Under the pieces are notes generated by a model. That model had not been told where the DNA came from. It saw only the letters and a program-made list of their open reading frames with translations, and did not search any database. The position numbers and the translations under genes were made by a program. Shown here piece by piece: positions 1 through 8,087 of a DNA stretch of 64,000 nt; position 1 is the stretch's first letter; every line of letters begins with the position of its first letter. The stretch lies in the IMG/VR virus record IMGVR_UViG_3300023184_000030, positions 108,850 to 172,849 of that record; one strand, given 5' to 3'. Source of the DNA: a virus.

Positions 1-78
1 AAAGTCGGTTTGGACCAACTCGTCCAGCTTCATGTTGTTTAGTGCTGAACTGGATATAATTATAGAATCTCTTTCCAT
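1..78 (-). CDS. 5' end of an unidentified gene, cut by the window edge
   Basis: An ATG at position 78 opens a frame of 26 codons that runs off the left edge without a stop. It begins MERDSIIISSSALNNM and continues to the edge. It starts seven bases after the stop of the gp53-like gene, the tight spacing seen throughout this late operon. In T4 the genes around gene 53 encode baseplate wedge parts, so a baseplate protein is likely by position only. Too little sequence is present to recognise a family. Confidence 0.55.
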   Translation of the reverse strand, partial: MERDSIIISSSALNNMKLDELVQTDF

Positions 79-84
79 TTATCT

Positions 85-675
85 TTAGTTTGTCTGCGGT
101 GTATTGAATCCACCTCCGCCAGCATTCGGAGCGAATACAAAGAATCCTTTTTCTTTGAGTATAGTTTTTTCCCCTGGTTGTAACACATTAGGTGGAAGGT
201 TAAGTTCTGGCTTATTTTTTATCTTATCCTGTAAAAATTTCTTCCTACCGTCGCTTACTTTAAATTTTTTCTGCTCTTGATTTTTCTTGAATACATTATT
301 AGGATTTGTATTTGTGTTGGATGGAACCTCCTGATTCAGAGCTTTCTTAACTCTAAAACTTTCTTTTACAGTACTAGCATCGGGAATTGCTAAAACCATG
401 CCTTCTTTTAAAGAAAATGGATTACCTATTGCATTAAACTTTAATAGCGACCCAACCATACCCGGATCTCCTAGCTTAATAGCTGCTATTAAATCAGGTC
501 TCATTTGGTAATACTCAGTAACGATAAAAAAAGAAGTTATCGATACTGGTAAGTTGTTATATGTTATTGATGCTTTAGTCAAATCCCATATACCATAGGT
601 CCCCGTAGCATTCAAATCGGTTTGAGGATTAAATACCGATTTATTCTGGGTAATAGTGTCTATTATTAATGCCAT
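85..675 (-). CDS. 53: baseplate wedge protein, gp53-like, with LysM-like fold
   Basis: A 196-residue protein, the same length as T4 gp53. Residues about 50-97 have LysM character: an aromatic-rich segment (YYQMRPDL), a leucine-rich stretch around LLKFNAIGNPF, and the closing LKEGMVLAIPD, which matches the usual 'L..G..L.IP' ending. T4 gp53 is a baseplate wedge component with such a LysM-like region. The C-terminal third is Asn/Lys/Pro-rich and probably extended. It lies directly downstream of a large tail protein gene in the same operon. The assignment rests on length, the LysM-like ending and context; overall identity to T4 gp53 is not obvious by eye. The start is an ATG. Confidence 0.5.
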   Translation of the reverse strand: MALIIDTITQNKSVFNPQTDLNATGTYGIWDLTKASITYNNLPVSITSFFIVTEYYQMRPDLIAAIKLGDPGMVGSLLKFNAIGNPFSLKEGMVLAIPDASTVKESFRVKKALNQEVPSNTNTNPNNVFKKNQEQKKFKVSDGRKKFLQDKIKNKPELNLPPNVLQPGEKTILKEKGFFVFAPNAGGGGFNTPQTN

Positions 676-685
676 TTTATATTAA

Positions 686-2560
686 TTAATTTCCGCCTGG
701 ACCCAAAGTGTCAGGTAAAGTGTCAAGCTGACTATTCCATAATCCAGTCGATAATCCTTGATTCGGAGTGTCTTGGCTAAGTACGTTTCCTGCCACATCA
801 GCAACGGCTCCAAAGCTTTGTAAATTAGCAGATGTTTTTTGAGAACTATGATAAAGTCTTCCGTCTCCCCTATTAAATATACTTTCAATTTCTCCTCTTT
901 CTCTGCTTCTTGCGTGTTTTAATGTGAATGTTGCTTTCATAGTGGTTGGGAAATCATCAGGACCTAGGGTGTCACCGAATTCAATGCTAACCCCATCACA
1001 TAGCAGATTTCCAATCATTGCAATAGGATTACATGGATTACCTATAACTACGTGCCATTCTCCTATCGGTGCTCCTGTTAAAAAGCTTAAAGGTGCTTGG
1101 TACTTCTCTATAAATTCACCGGTCATAGCTGTTTTCAAGAATCTAGAAGCATCATCACCTAAAGCGCTCGTTATTTCTTTTAGTGTATCTGATATATTAT
1201 TTCCAGCATTTTTACCTAACCTTGTATAGATCTCTTTTATCTTAGCAATAGAGGATTCGTCATTTTCTCCTACCCCTCCGCTTCCTACTGTTTCAGGTGT
1301 CTCCGCTGAATCACCACCACTCGTGAGGTTAGATAATTTGGATCCGTACGTAATTAGCCATCCCATTGGATCCTTATAATATTCCTGAAGTCCTTCGTCT
1401 CCCCCAGGAAATCCCATTGCAGGAAAGTTGCTGTTATATCTAATATCAGGGGTTAAAAAATTCCCGTAATTTGTGCCAATAGATAAAAGATTACCCATTA
1501 AATCCAAAAAAGCAGCCTTACTGTTAACTTCACCTACTGAGCTCAATTCATATTCAAATATTAGAGTTAATCCGTCCCAGGTAAAACTAAGACCTGTACC
1601 TCTGGTAAACCCATCAGTAACGACATCAACGGGGGTCCAAATATATTCACCCATTATACCTGCTCTTTCCTTAGAAAGATCCCTTAGGCCCTTAGCTCTT
1701 ATACCCTTACTTATTGTTTCATCCTTGTCAGTTGCAATGATAGCTCCCTCAGCAAGAGCTGCACCTGCATCAAAAGCATTACCCATTCCCTCCGACATTT
1801 TCTGTAAAACACCACCAAAAAACTTAACCGGGCCATCCTGGAAAAATCCCTTAGAAAAGGCTTCCTGTACTAAAGTAGCTCCTTGAGAACTTGGGTTCCA
1901 TGTCATTCCAGTACTGAATGCTATAAGATCACTTAGAACATTTCCAGTGTTACCACCAAACCAGGTAACCGCCTGTGCAACAGGTCTACCTGCTCCGCCA
2001 GCGTGATAAGATTCGGTGCTTTTAATACTGTTCTTTTGCCCAGGAACAGAAAGATTATCCAAAACAGGGGTAGGAAATCTTCTCAATGTTATCATATAGT
2101 TATTAGGGATAGTACCGTAGTGTTTACAGTACAAAAAGTCTTTCCAATAATAAGGTGCAGAAAGTCCGCCTATGATAGATCCTTCTATGCCACCGAGGAG
2201 TCCGCCTAATATACCTACGTTTACGTCGGCTACTGCTTCAAATGTTGATGTTTCTCTAACAAGAAAACCAGCTGTTGGATTTTTAGACTGTATTGAGGAT
2301 ACCCTAGTGTTATAATCGGAAGATTCAGATCTATAATAGGCATCGATGAAATCGTTTCCCCCGCTTCCTAGAGAATAAAAAAGGTATTGCCCATATTTTC
2401 CTGGTGTCCTCTTAGCAGCCTCATAGAATAAACTCCTGGCAGTCGGACCCTTATATGGATTATTAGAACCTAGATTACTTGCTTCGGATATTATATCACC
2501 AGCAGTACCCTGAAGTGCTGCTTCATAGAGTAAACCAAACCTTTCCTTATCTCCTGGCAT
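686..2560 (-). CDS. large tail/baseplate structural protein
   Basis: A 624-residue protein in the baseplate operon, ten bases upstream of the gp53-like gene. A hydrophobic Gly/Ile/Leu segment (VGILGGLLGGIEGSIIGGL) lies near residues 113-131, followed by the phrase YMITLRRFPTP. The C-terminal part (about 500-580) contains IGEWHVVIGNPCNPIAMIGN and a GPDDFPTTM/TLKHARSRERGEIESIF pattern that I associate with tail-tube-proximal baseplate proteins of large myoviruses. It could be a gp48/gp54-type tube cap or initiator, but I cannot prove that. The middle region (about 430-470) is Gly/Ser/Glu-rich and probably a linker. No enzymatic motif was seen. Confidence 0.5.
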   Translation of the reverse strand: MPGDKERFGLLYEAALQGTAGDIISEASNLGSNNPYKGPTARSLFYEAAKRTPGKYGQYLFYSLGSGGNDFIDAYYRSESSDYNTRVSSIQSKNPTAGFLVRETSTFEAVADVNVGILGGLLGGIEGSIIGGLSAPYYWKDFLYCKHYGTIPNNYMITLRRFPTPVLDNLSVPGQKNSIKSTESYHAGGAGRPVAQAVTWFGGNTGNVLSDLIAFSTGMTWNPSSQGATLVQEAFSKGFFQDGPVKFFGGVLQKMSEGMGNAFDAGAALAEGAIIATDKDETISKGIRAKGLRDLSKERAGIMGEYIWTPVDVVTDGFTRGTGLSFTWDGLTLIFEYELSSVGEVNSKAAFLDLMGNLLSIGTNYGNFLTPDIRYNSNFPAMGFPGGDEGLQEYYKDPMGWLITYGSKLSNLTSGGDSAETPETVGSGGVGENDESSIAKIKEIYTRLGKNAGNNISDTLKEITSALGDDASRFLKTAMTGEFIEKYQAPLSFLTGAPIGEWHVVIGNPCNPIAMIGNLLCDGVSIEFGDTLGPDDFPTTMKATFTLKHARSRERGEIESIFNRGDGRLYHSSQKTSANLQSFGAVADVAGNVLSQDTPNQGLSTGLWNSQLDTLPDTLGPGGN

Positions 2561-2580
2561 TTTTAACTATCACTATTTTT

Positions 2581-2910
2581 TTACAAATTGTGGATAGCAT
2601 AATCTATTGTTTCTGAGAATTCCTCAAGAAACTCCTCCAAATTTGATTTAAAGTCAGGAGGCATGTTTCTATAGCAAACAAGTATACTATCACACTTATT
2701 ACTATATATTCCTTGAGTTATTTTATTACGAATTGAATGATTTAGTATAAATTCGGATTCGGGATTTAGATTAATTGTCTCATATCCAAGATCTCTTATT
2801 ATTTTAGTTATGTCTATAACATAGAAATCACAAGAAAAATTTGATCTTTTTCTTGCCTCTTTTGGTGAGTGTTTGGAAATATAAAAATTCACATTGGTCC
2901 CTTTAGTCAT
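2581..2910 (-). CDS. hypothetical protein, 109 aa
   Basis: A small mixed alpha/beta protein with no family I recognise. It begins MTKGTNVNFYISKHSPKEAR and has a predicted beta strand around SILVCYRNM, followed by an acidic helix near the C-terminus. It starts three bases after the preceding gene's stop, so it belongs to the same transcription unit as 2913-3200. The initiation codon is ATG with no Shine-Dalgarno, as elsewhere here. No membrane segment or metal-binding motif is visible. Confidence 0.6.
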   Translation of the reverse strand: MTKGTNVNFYISKHSPKEARKRSNFSCDFYVIDITKIIRDLGYETINLNPESEFILNHSIRNKITQGIYSNKCDSILVCYRNMPPDFKSNLEEFLEEFSETIDYAIHNL

Positions 2911-2912
2911 TA

Positions 2913-3200
2913 TTAGCTATTTTCTATTTTTTCCCAATCTTTGCTCAATAGCATCGACTGAAAACTACCGTACTCGTTAGATTCGTTTCGGTATGTAAAT
3001 ATTTCATTATCTTGAATGCTATCAGGTTTTTCAAATTTTCTTTTAGCTATCTCGTTATTCTTCATATCCTGAAGATTTTGTCTATGTAACTCCCTTCCGT
3101 TTTCTGCACTGGTCATCGACGAATTTTCAGAAAATGGTTTATATGACTTAAGTAAGCCAAATTGTCTAAGTAGTTTTCTTCTTTCTCTTCTATTTTGCAT
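2913..3200 (-). CDS. hypothetical small basic protein, 95 aa
   Basis: The protein opens with a very basic segment (MQNRRERRKLLRQFG) and is otherwise hydrophilic, rich in Asn, Glu, Ser and Lys. It is probably largely disordered or a short helical nucleic-acid-contacting protein, though no known family is evident. It sits between the Nudix gene upstream and a 109-residue unknown downstream, with very short gaps on both sides, so it is probably co-expressed with the late baseplate genes. Confidence 0.55.
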   Translation of the reverse strand: MQNRRERRKLLRQFGLLKSYKPFSENSSMTSAENGRELHRQNLQDMKNNEIAKRKFEKPDSIQDNEIFTYRNESNEYGSFQSMLLSKDWEKIENS

Positions 3201-3211
3201 TTTTAATTTCT

Positions 3212-3799
3212 TTAGATGTCTACACTAAATCCTTTTGATTTACCAAAGGTTGAATCGTCTCTGTTATAAAGATCCATACCAACTACAAACTTAAAAAGTT
3301 TTAAAAATATTGCAGGAACGAATACGTCTTTTGCTTTAACAACATCGTTAGCTGGGATAAAGATGAACTCCGATAATCTCTCAGATTCTGATCCATCTGT
3401 CGTAGGTGTACCCCTTTCTATTCCAGTGACATCCACACCAAAGCAAGGATGCTCCGCATCCACCATTTTAGAGGCCGTTACAGTGCCTAAAAAGTGCCAC
3501 TTAGTGTTATCATCAATATCAAATCCTGACTCTTCTTTTAGCTCCCTTTTAGCTGTTTCCAGGAAGTCTGGATCTTCTTCCTCTGATGTTCCCGATATCA
3601 GACTAATAGAATATCCACCTTCCCTAAATGGGTTCTTTTCCTTAAGGACTCCTAGCATTAATGGTAATCCCTGATCGTCAGTAACAAAGGGTAATATCAC
3701 AACAGATTCTACAGTTGATCTTATACCTACTTTACCTTCTCTTTCGACTACATCAAATTTTGGTGTAGATGAAAGTATTTTTTCTGAATTATTCGTCAT
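3212..3799 (-). CDS. Nudix hydrolase family protein
   Basis: A 195-residue protein with a Nudix box around residues 69-91. It starts at GTSEEED and ends with the diagnostic RELKEESGF, matching the R-E-U-x-E-E-x-G-U half that binds the metal. The first half of the box is one residue longer than the canonical GX5EX7 spacing. Nudix enzymes hydrolyse nucleoside diphosphates linked to another moiety (NTPs, NAD-type dinucleotides, capped ends). T4 carries nudE, but this protein is longer and not obviously orthologous. Its 3' neighbour is an unknown gene and its 5' end overlaps the preceding gene by 11 bases, suggesting translational coupling. The substrate cannot be predicted. Confidence 0.8.
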   Translation of the reverse strand: MTNNSEKILSSTPKFDVVEREGKVGIRSTVESVVILPFVTDDQGLPLMLGVLKEKNPFREGGYSISLISGTSEEEDPDFLETAKRELKEESGFDIDDNTKWHFLGTVTASKMVDAEHPCFGVDVTGIERGTPTTDGSESERLSEFIFIPANDVVKAKDVFVPAIFLKLFKFVVGMDLYNRDDSTFGKSKGFSVDI

Positions 3800-4451
3800 C
3801 GCTTTCTTGTTTTACTGTTGTTGTTCTTTTTTCCCCTACTGATGAAGGTGCTTTAGCTTTTTCTACCTTTTCATAATAAGACTTTTTGATTGAATCTGCA
3901 AGGGATGCTTTAATATCCTCTATGTCTACTCCATCCAAAACAAAGTCTATTATTTCTCTTTCTGCATCTTCAAAAGAGCCCGATAAAACAGTGTAAAGAT
4001 CCTTTGGTGGAAGATTCAATTTTATCTTAATCGAAACATCAACCATGTTTTTTTTCTGCTTTTTCAGTAGCTTATATATCGGGGAATCGTTTTGAGGTAT
4101 TTTAGAATCATCATATATTATTGATGTAACTGATGTATGCTCATTAGATCTTGTCTGAACTGGTGGATTGTTAACTGGAATACTCTGTACAGGTTGTGCA
4201 GGCAGCATTATCACATACTCATTAAGAAGCTCTGAATTTATTCTTTTCCCGCTCTGGAACTCTATGAATGAAAGATCCCCATTTAATACAATGTCCTTGT
4301 ATTTTTCATCCATTCCAATATCATCACCTTTGATCCATTGGTAATCAAATGCACCATAATATGAGCGAGCATCATTTATTGTTTGTTCACTTATTTCCAT
4401 TTTTTTCTTTTTTTTATCCTTCTTATTAAATAATGAAGACAATATCCCCAT
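3789..4451 (-). CDS. hypothetical protein, 220 aa, basic N-terminus
   Basis: The protein starts MGILSSLFNKKDKKKKK, a short amphipathic helix followed by a lysine cluster, and ends with a hydrophilic tail rich in Lys, Thr and Glu. A central Pro/Asn/Gln-rich linker (about 80-110) separates two folded parts. The second part (about 130-190) looks alpha/beta, with 'IKIKLNLPPKDLY' and an acidic helix. I recognise no family. The gene lies five bases from its upstream neighbour and overlaps the Nudix gene, so the three are translated together. The leader resembles the SKLFKK segments repeated in the protein at 42895-44631, which may be coincidence. Confidence 0.6.
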   Translation of the reverse strand: MGILSSLFNKKDKKKKKMEISEQTINDARSYYGAFDYQWIKGDDIGMDEKYKDIVLNGDLSFIEFQSGKRINSELLNEYVIMLPAQPVQSIPVNNPPVQTRSNEHTSVTSIIYDDSKIPQNDSPIYKLLKKQKKNMVDVSIKIKLNLPPKDLYTVLSGSFEDAEREIIDFVLDGVDIEDIKASLADSIKKSYYEKVEKAKAPSSVGEKRTTTVKQESDDE

Positions 4452-4455
4452 AGCT

Positions 4456-4725
4456 TTACTTTTTATCAGATTTTTTAGGAATTGTTTCTAAAGTTCTTTG
4501 ACTATACGATTCATCAAATGATCTTATATTGCTATAAAGATCCCCTGTAGTTATCCAGGAAGACTCACCTCTTTTACTTTTTCTCTTATCGTATTTCCAG
4601 ACCTCTATTATATTATCTAGATCCTTATCTGGGTGTCTGGAATACTCTACCACAGAATACCCAGAGACCTTACTTAAAGTAAGTCTTTCTCCGTAGGGTA
4701 AAACAAAATCCTCATCTATCTCCAT
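4456..4725 (-). CDS. hypothetical protein, 89 aa
   Basis: A small, charged protein with an N-terminal acidic segment (MEIDEDFVLPYGERL) and a probable beta-rich core (YSVVEYSRH, IIEVWKYDKR). No recognisable family. It lies between a gene with the capsid-targeting leader (4771-5700) and the 220-residue unknown, in the same orientation and with short spacing, so it probably belongs to the late capsid-associated operon that begins at the promoter near 6153. Confidence 0.55.
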   Translation of the reverse strand: MEIDEDFVLPYGERLTLSKVSGYSVVEYSRHPDKDLDNIIEVWKYDKRKSKRGESSWITTGDLYSNIRSFDESYSQRTLETIPKKSDKK

Positions 4726-4770
4726 ATCTAATTGTAGAAATTGGAGGAGTCTTTGTTTCGACTTTAAAAT

Positions 4771-5700
4771 TTATTCTTCTGGTAGTTTTGCAGAGATCTC
4801 TTCTACTTCTCTCTTGTTCATGAATTCAGAAAGGAGTGAAGCTATATTCTTTAGCATTTCTCTGTCTTGTGATCCTGAATCTACTGAACTCCTATAGTGC
4901 TTTAGCAAAGACTCCTCGTCAGAGTTGTCTTGTATATCCATTGCTCTCTTAGTTAAATATTTAACATAAGGATCTGGATTTTTTACATCAGTAAATCCCC
5001 CCGGAACTGTAATTATGTCCATATCTGGGATTTTAAAAGATGTTTTTTTATTTAGAGAATCATTGTTTATATAAACACAAGGATGGTGATCGCTAGAATT
5101 TAGATATATTTTAAATTTAGATAAAAGATCATCCTTAGCTCTCTTTGATATCTCAATAAGCATTCCATTATCTAATTTAGCATCCCAAATGTAATCTCCG
5201 CATGATTCGAAGGATTCTATGGATCCAGGTATACCTAACAAATCCATAAACAATTCTACATCGTCTTGTGCATTCTGTGTTGTCCTGTCTTGTCCTGTGG
5301 TTTTTGAATATTCTAAATGATTTGCAAAATCTTCAATGAAATCATCTATCCTTGATCTGTTACTTTCTTTTGATATCCACTTCTTATAGGGATCTAAGTC
5401 TAATTCTATTATAGAACCATTATTATCTTTTTTAAATGAAATCGCATCATTGGGTATCCAAACATACTCCGACTCGTTGCCAGAGGAATCTACATAACAT
5501 ATAGCTATGGACGTTTCATTTTTCTTAGGAATTATTATTTTATCGGAAGGTATTTCTTTTTCCCCAGCTGTTAAATCTACGGGAGATATAATATAACCGC
5601 CATCCCATGAATCTTTAACCCCTGGTATGTGATAAGATTGTCCCTCGTTAATCTTATTTTTCTGAAAATCATTAAATCCTAATATCATCCTATTATACAT
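4771..5700 (-). CDS. putative capsid core protein with targeting leader, 309 aa
   Basis: The N-terminus MILGFNDFQKNKINEG (from the second Met) matches a leader shared by many genes here: a hydrophobic start, an F-x-x-F/W pair, then I/L-N-E followed by a small residue. T4 internal head proteins have the same design (IPIII begins MKTYQEFIAEA), and the prohead protease cuts after the Glu. I infer that this protein is packaged in the prohead core and cleaved after Glu in INEG. The rest (about 290 residues) has no recognised domain. The annotated ATG at 5700 overlaps the upstream stop; the ATG at 5688 is equally possible. The biochemical function is unknown. Confidence 0.6.
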   Translation of the reverse strand: MYNRMILGFNDFQKNKINEGQSYHIPGVKDSWDGGYIISPVDLTAGEKEIPSDKIIIPKKNETSIAICYVDSSGNESEYVWIPNDAISFKKDNNGSIIELDLDPYKKWISKESNRSRIDDFIEDFANHLEYSKTTGQDRTTQNAQDDVELFMDLLGIPGSIESFESCGDYIWDAKLDNGMLIEISKRAKDDLLSKFKIYLNSSDHHPCVYINNDSLNKKTSFKIPDMDIITVPGGFTDVKNPDPYVKYLTKRAMDIQDNSDEESLLKHYRSSVDSGSQDREMLKNIASLLSEFMNKREVEEISAKLPEE

Positions 5701-6133
5701 TATCGTTTCCGAAAGAAACCGTAATTTTAAAATTCTTTGGATCTGTAGATTTATTCATATCGATTAATAGATTCTTTGGATAAGTAGGTATTACGCTAGC
5801 AAGCTTTTCCACATTAAGTTGGCTATAATCTATGGTTTTACCAGGTATCAAATCTATATCAAATTGTTTATGTTCGTTCGGATAATCATCCACGCTAAAC
5901 TCAAGCTCTATCAGATCAATATTAAATATGAAATCATCGATACCTGCTTTTTTAATTATCAGATCAATGCTATACTCAATAAAAGCTTTAGAATCATCAA
6001 TGTCGCTGTATTCATCAGGCCTATTAAAAAGATCAATCTCAATATATTTTAATTCCATCCCAAATGAGTAATCCCCTCTAGAAGCACCCTTCTTAGAAGA
6101 GCTAAATGCAGAATAGTCGTAAATTCTTCCCAC
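5693..6133 (-). CDS. hypothetical protein, 146 aa, first gene of a late unit
   Basis: The start codon is GTG (position 6133). The leader MGRIYDYSAFSSSKKG resembles that of the 7367-8029 protein (MSRIIKDFDAFSDEETNES), so it may belong to the group of predicted capsid-targeted proteins, although it lacks the L/I-N-E cleavage residues. The body is acidic with alternating strands (FIFNIDLIELEFSVDDY). It is the first gene of a minus-strand unit served by the GATATATA element at 6153-6160, and it overlaps the next gene by eight bases. No known family. Confidence 0.55.
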   Translation of the reverse strand: MGRIYDYSAFSSSKKGASRGDYSFGMELKYIEIDLFNRPDEYSDIDDSKAFIEYSIDLIIKKAGIDDFIFNIDLIELEFSVDDYPNEHKQFDIDLIPGKTIDYSQLNVEKLASVIPTYPKNLLIDMNKSTDPKNFKITVSFGNDNV

Positions 6134-6152
6134 TTTTGTTAGATTTTTCTTC

Positions 6153-6160
6153 TATATATC
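6153..6160 (-). promoter_or_regulatory. late promoter element GATATATA
   Basis: On the minus strand this reads CGGATATATAGAAG, about 20-27 nt upstream of the GTG start at 6133. It matches the repeated late motif of this genome ([G/A]ATATATA). It lies back to back with a plus-strand copy at 6185-6192, forming a divergent promoter pair. Confidence 0.55.
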
Positions 6161-6184
6161 CGATTTACTATTTTTAATAACGGG

Positions 6185-6192
6185 AATATATA
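6185..6192 (+). promoter_or_regulatory. late promoter element AATATATA (plus strand)
   Basis: GGGAATATATAATTAAG lies about 30 nt upstream of the only plus-strand gene (6222). It is the same motif, in the same position relative to the start codon, as the minus-strand late elements. This supports the motif being functional rather than AT-rich background. Confidence 0.5.
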
Positions 6193-6221
6193 ATTAAGTA
6201 TACTAACTAAATAATAAGGGT

Positions 6222-6950
6222 ATGACAAAGAGCATAAGTCCTGTATGGTTCCTTAGAGAGCCTATAGATCCAGAGCACAAAGAGTATGTGCTATTAGATT
6301 ACTTAAAAGAAACGAGTAAGAGGTTAAACAAGGAAAATTGTTACCCTATAATGAAGGAAATCTCCAAGATAGTAAAAATACTAAACGAATTTAGGAAGGA
6401 TAAAACAATTAGTGAATCCGTCAAGAAGTCGCTGGGAAAGGTGGACAGAGACTATATCAATTCTTTCGTCTTTAAGGATCTTTTACCCGGTCAAAAGGAA
6501 ACCCTAGATCTTATAATAGAAGACTCTCTGGAGACATTGTATGACTATTCCGAGATATGTTTAGATATCTTAAAGGAGGAAGAATCTAAAATAAAAATAT
6601 TCCGGATTCAATCCAAATTTGATAATGAGGATAATCTTGTAAATTCAGGAATAGTTATCATCAGAAATATGGTAACTGATAAACTACTTAATTATTTCTT
6701 TAAATCAAATGTCAGAATGGAAACACCAGATGGAGACAAGGAGGTTTCAATTTTAAAGAAGATACATTTAAAAAATTCATTCTTCTCATTGAACTATGAG
6801 TATATCTACCATGAGATCCTAAATGAGATCAACACAGATAACAAATATTCGCCCAAATTCTATGTTGTTGAGATATATGAGAACTTCGAGGAAACATCTG
6901 AGATCTACAAGTTAGCCAAAGAAAAATTCATAGAACATATAGGAGTATAA
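6222..6950 (+). CDS. hypothetical protein, only plus-strand gene
   Basis: A 242-residue, Lys/Glu/Ile-rich protein with no family I recognise. The N-terminal half is predicted all-helical (ISKIVKILNEFRKDK and following); the C-terminal half looks alpha/beta (IKIFRIQSKF, SGIVIIRNM, FYVVEIYENFEETSEIY). It starts at an ATG preceded by AATAAGGGT, one of the few purine-rich leaders in the window. It has its own late-type promoter and shares a bidirectional terminator with the convergent gene at 7003-7350. Its isolation on the opposite strand, with its own signals, suggests an independently acquired module (a moron-like gene). Confidence 0.75.
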   Translation: MTKSISPVWFLREPIDPEHKEYVLLDYLKETSKRLNKENCYPIMKEISKIVKILNEFRKDKTISESVKKSLGKVDRDYINSFVFKDLLPGQKETLDLIIEDSLETLYDYSEICLDILKEEESKIKIFRIQSKFDNEDNLVNSGIVIIRNMVTDKLLNYFFKSNVRMETPDGDKEVSILKKIHLKNSFFSLNYEYIYHEILNEINTDNKYSPKFYVVEIYENFEETSEIYKLAKEKFIEHIGV

Positions 6951-6957
6951 GGATCAC

Positions 6958-6984
6958 AAAAAAAGAGCCAATAGGCTCTTTTTT
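6958..6984. terminator. bidirectional intrinsic terminator
   Basis: AAAAGAGCC at 6961-6969 pairs with GGCTCTTTT at 6974-6982 around an AATA loop, flanked by A-runs on the left and T-runs on the right. It lies between the stops of two convergent genes (6950 on plus, 7003 on minus) and can terminate both. Confidence 0.85.
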
Positions 6985-7002
6985 ATTATAGGGTTATTCC
7001 TT

Positions 7003-7350
7003 TTAGAAATCCTTTAGCCTAGTTATAGATGAATCAATATTTAATGATTCGCTGGCATCCATATTAAAAATGCCACCTACACCTGGCGCATCAACAATAC
7101 CTGTTTTATCACTTCCCATATTTATTCTATAACCCGGTGCATCTATTTTAGATTGCTTACCGAAAACAGAATCTGCGTATCCCGCATAATCGTATGCTGG
7201 TTCTCTTTTTATTTCTGATTGGCCTGATTTTGGTGACATCTCGCCTGACTGGTTTTCACCCGAGAGAGGCTTATATGTGTTATCATGCACTTTTGAAAGG
7301 AATTTCTTAAAATCTAAGATTTCTCTTTGCGATACGTTTTGTATATTCAT
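7003..7350 (-). CDS. putative capsid core protein, 115 aa
   Basis: The leader MNIQNVSQREILDFKKFLSK contains the F-x-x-F pattern (DFKKF) shared with other predicted capsid-targeted proteins. The rest is Gly/Ser/Asp-rich and probably extended (for example KPLSGENQSGEMSPKSG), with little hydrophobic core. It follows the 7367-8029 gene by 16 bases and ends at the shared terminator, so it is the last gene of a unit from the promoter near 8050. T4 packages small basic internal proteins of similar size, but this one is roughly neutral. The function is otherwise unknown. Confidence 0.55.
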   Translation of the reverse strand: MNIQNVSQREILDFKKFLSKVHDNTYKPLSGENQSGEMSPKSGQSEIKREPAYDYAGYADSVFGKQSKIDAPGYRINMGSDKTGIVDAPGVGGIFNMDASESLNIDSSITRLKDF

Positions 7351-7366
7351 GGTTTATTTTTTAATA

Positions 7367-8029
7367 TTAAGATTCTTTTTTTCCAGACAAAGAATTCCAG
7401 AAAGTTGAAAGGTAATCCATTGCTCCCGCGCTATTTCCTGATTTAGTTGAGTTACTAGGTTTACCATAGAATTGTGCGGCCTTATCTTTTGCAATACTTG
7501 AAAGCTGTGCTTTATCGCTAGGATTCAGGGATGCTAAAGCGTCTCTTCCAACAGATCCTTTTGCTCCAGGACCTCCGAATGCTTCTATTAGTGCATTTTC
7601 TATTATCATTCTTCCTTTATCCGATTGTAACCCCTCTCTTAATGTAGAGTAAAGCCATCCTGTAGGTTTTATACCCATTTGTGTAGCTAGAGTATCTAAA
7701 CCTTTTCTTTGTATAAATTCCTGTAAAGCTTTTGCCATCATTGGTGCAAGGTATTCAACGTTAGCTTTTTCCCCTGTTAATAATTTAGGGTAATCTTCAA
7801 TAGGAATCTGGTCTATAACTTCCTGTACGATAACAGACATATTAGAGTTTTCTTCAACCCCTATCTGCTCCATTAATTTAGCAGCAACCTTTTGTTTTAT
7901 AGTTTTTCTGAGGCCCTCACCAGCAAATCCGAGTAAGCCATTAAAAAATCCACCCAGATCGCTGAACTGGAATGATTCGTTTGTTTCTTCGTCAGAAAAT
8001 GCATCAAAATCTTTAATAATTCTAGACAT
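7367..8029 (-). CDS. putative capsid core protein with targeting leader, 220 aa
   Basis: It begins MSRIIKDFDAFSDEETNESF, with the F-x-x-F pair and N-E-S that resemble the leader and cleavage context of other core proteins here. After that comes a Gly/Phe-rich amphipathic stretch (DLGGFFNGLLGFAGEGL), similar to the segments following N-E-A/G in the 12928 and 13866 proteins. The remainder is helical, with a Ser/Lys/Gly-rich tail. It is the first gene after the late promoter element at 8050-8057. I infer an internal head protein processed by the protease at 16879-18843; no enzymatic motif was seen. Confidence 0.55.
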   Translation of the reverse strand: MSRIIKDFDAFSDEETNESFQFSDLGGFFNGLLGFAGEGLRKTIKQKVAAKLMEQIGVEENSNMSVIVQEVIDQIPIEDYPKLLTGEKANVEYLAPMMAKALQEFIQRKGLDTLATQMGIKPTGWLYSTLREGLQSDKGRMIIENALIEAFGGPGAKGSVGRDALASLNPSDKAQLSSIAKDKAAQFYGKPSNSTKSGNSAGAMDYLSTFWNSLSGKKES

Positions 8030-8049
8030 CTATGTTCTTTTATTTTAAC

Positions 8050-8057
8050 TATATATC
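8050..8057 (-). promoter_or_regulatory. late promoter element GATATATA
   Basis: The minus strand reads TGTGGATATATAGTTAAAAT, 21-28 nt upstream of the ATG at 8029. It fits the consensus GGATATATA of this genome and separates the late core-protein unit from the early asnB operon upstream. Confidence 0.55.
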
Positions 8058-8087
8058 CACAGAAGAATTATTAATCCAAGGAGTATA

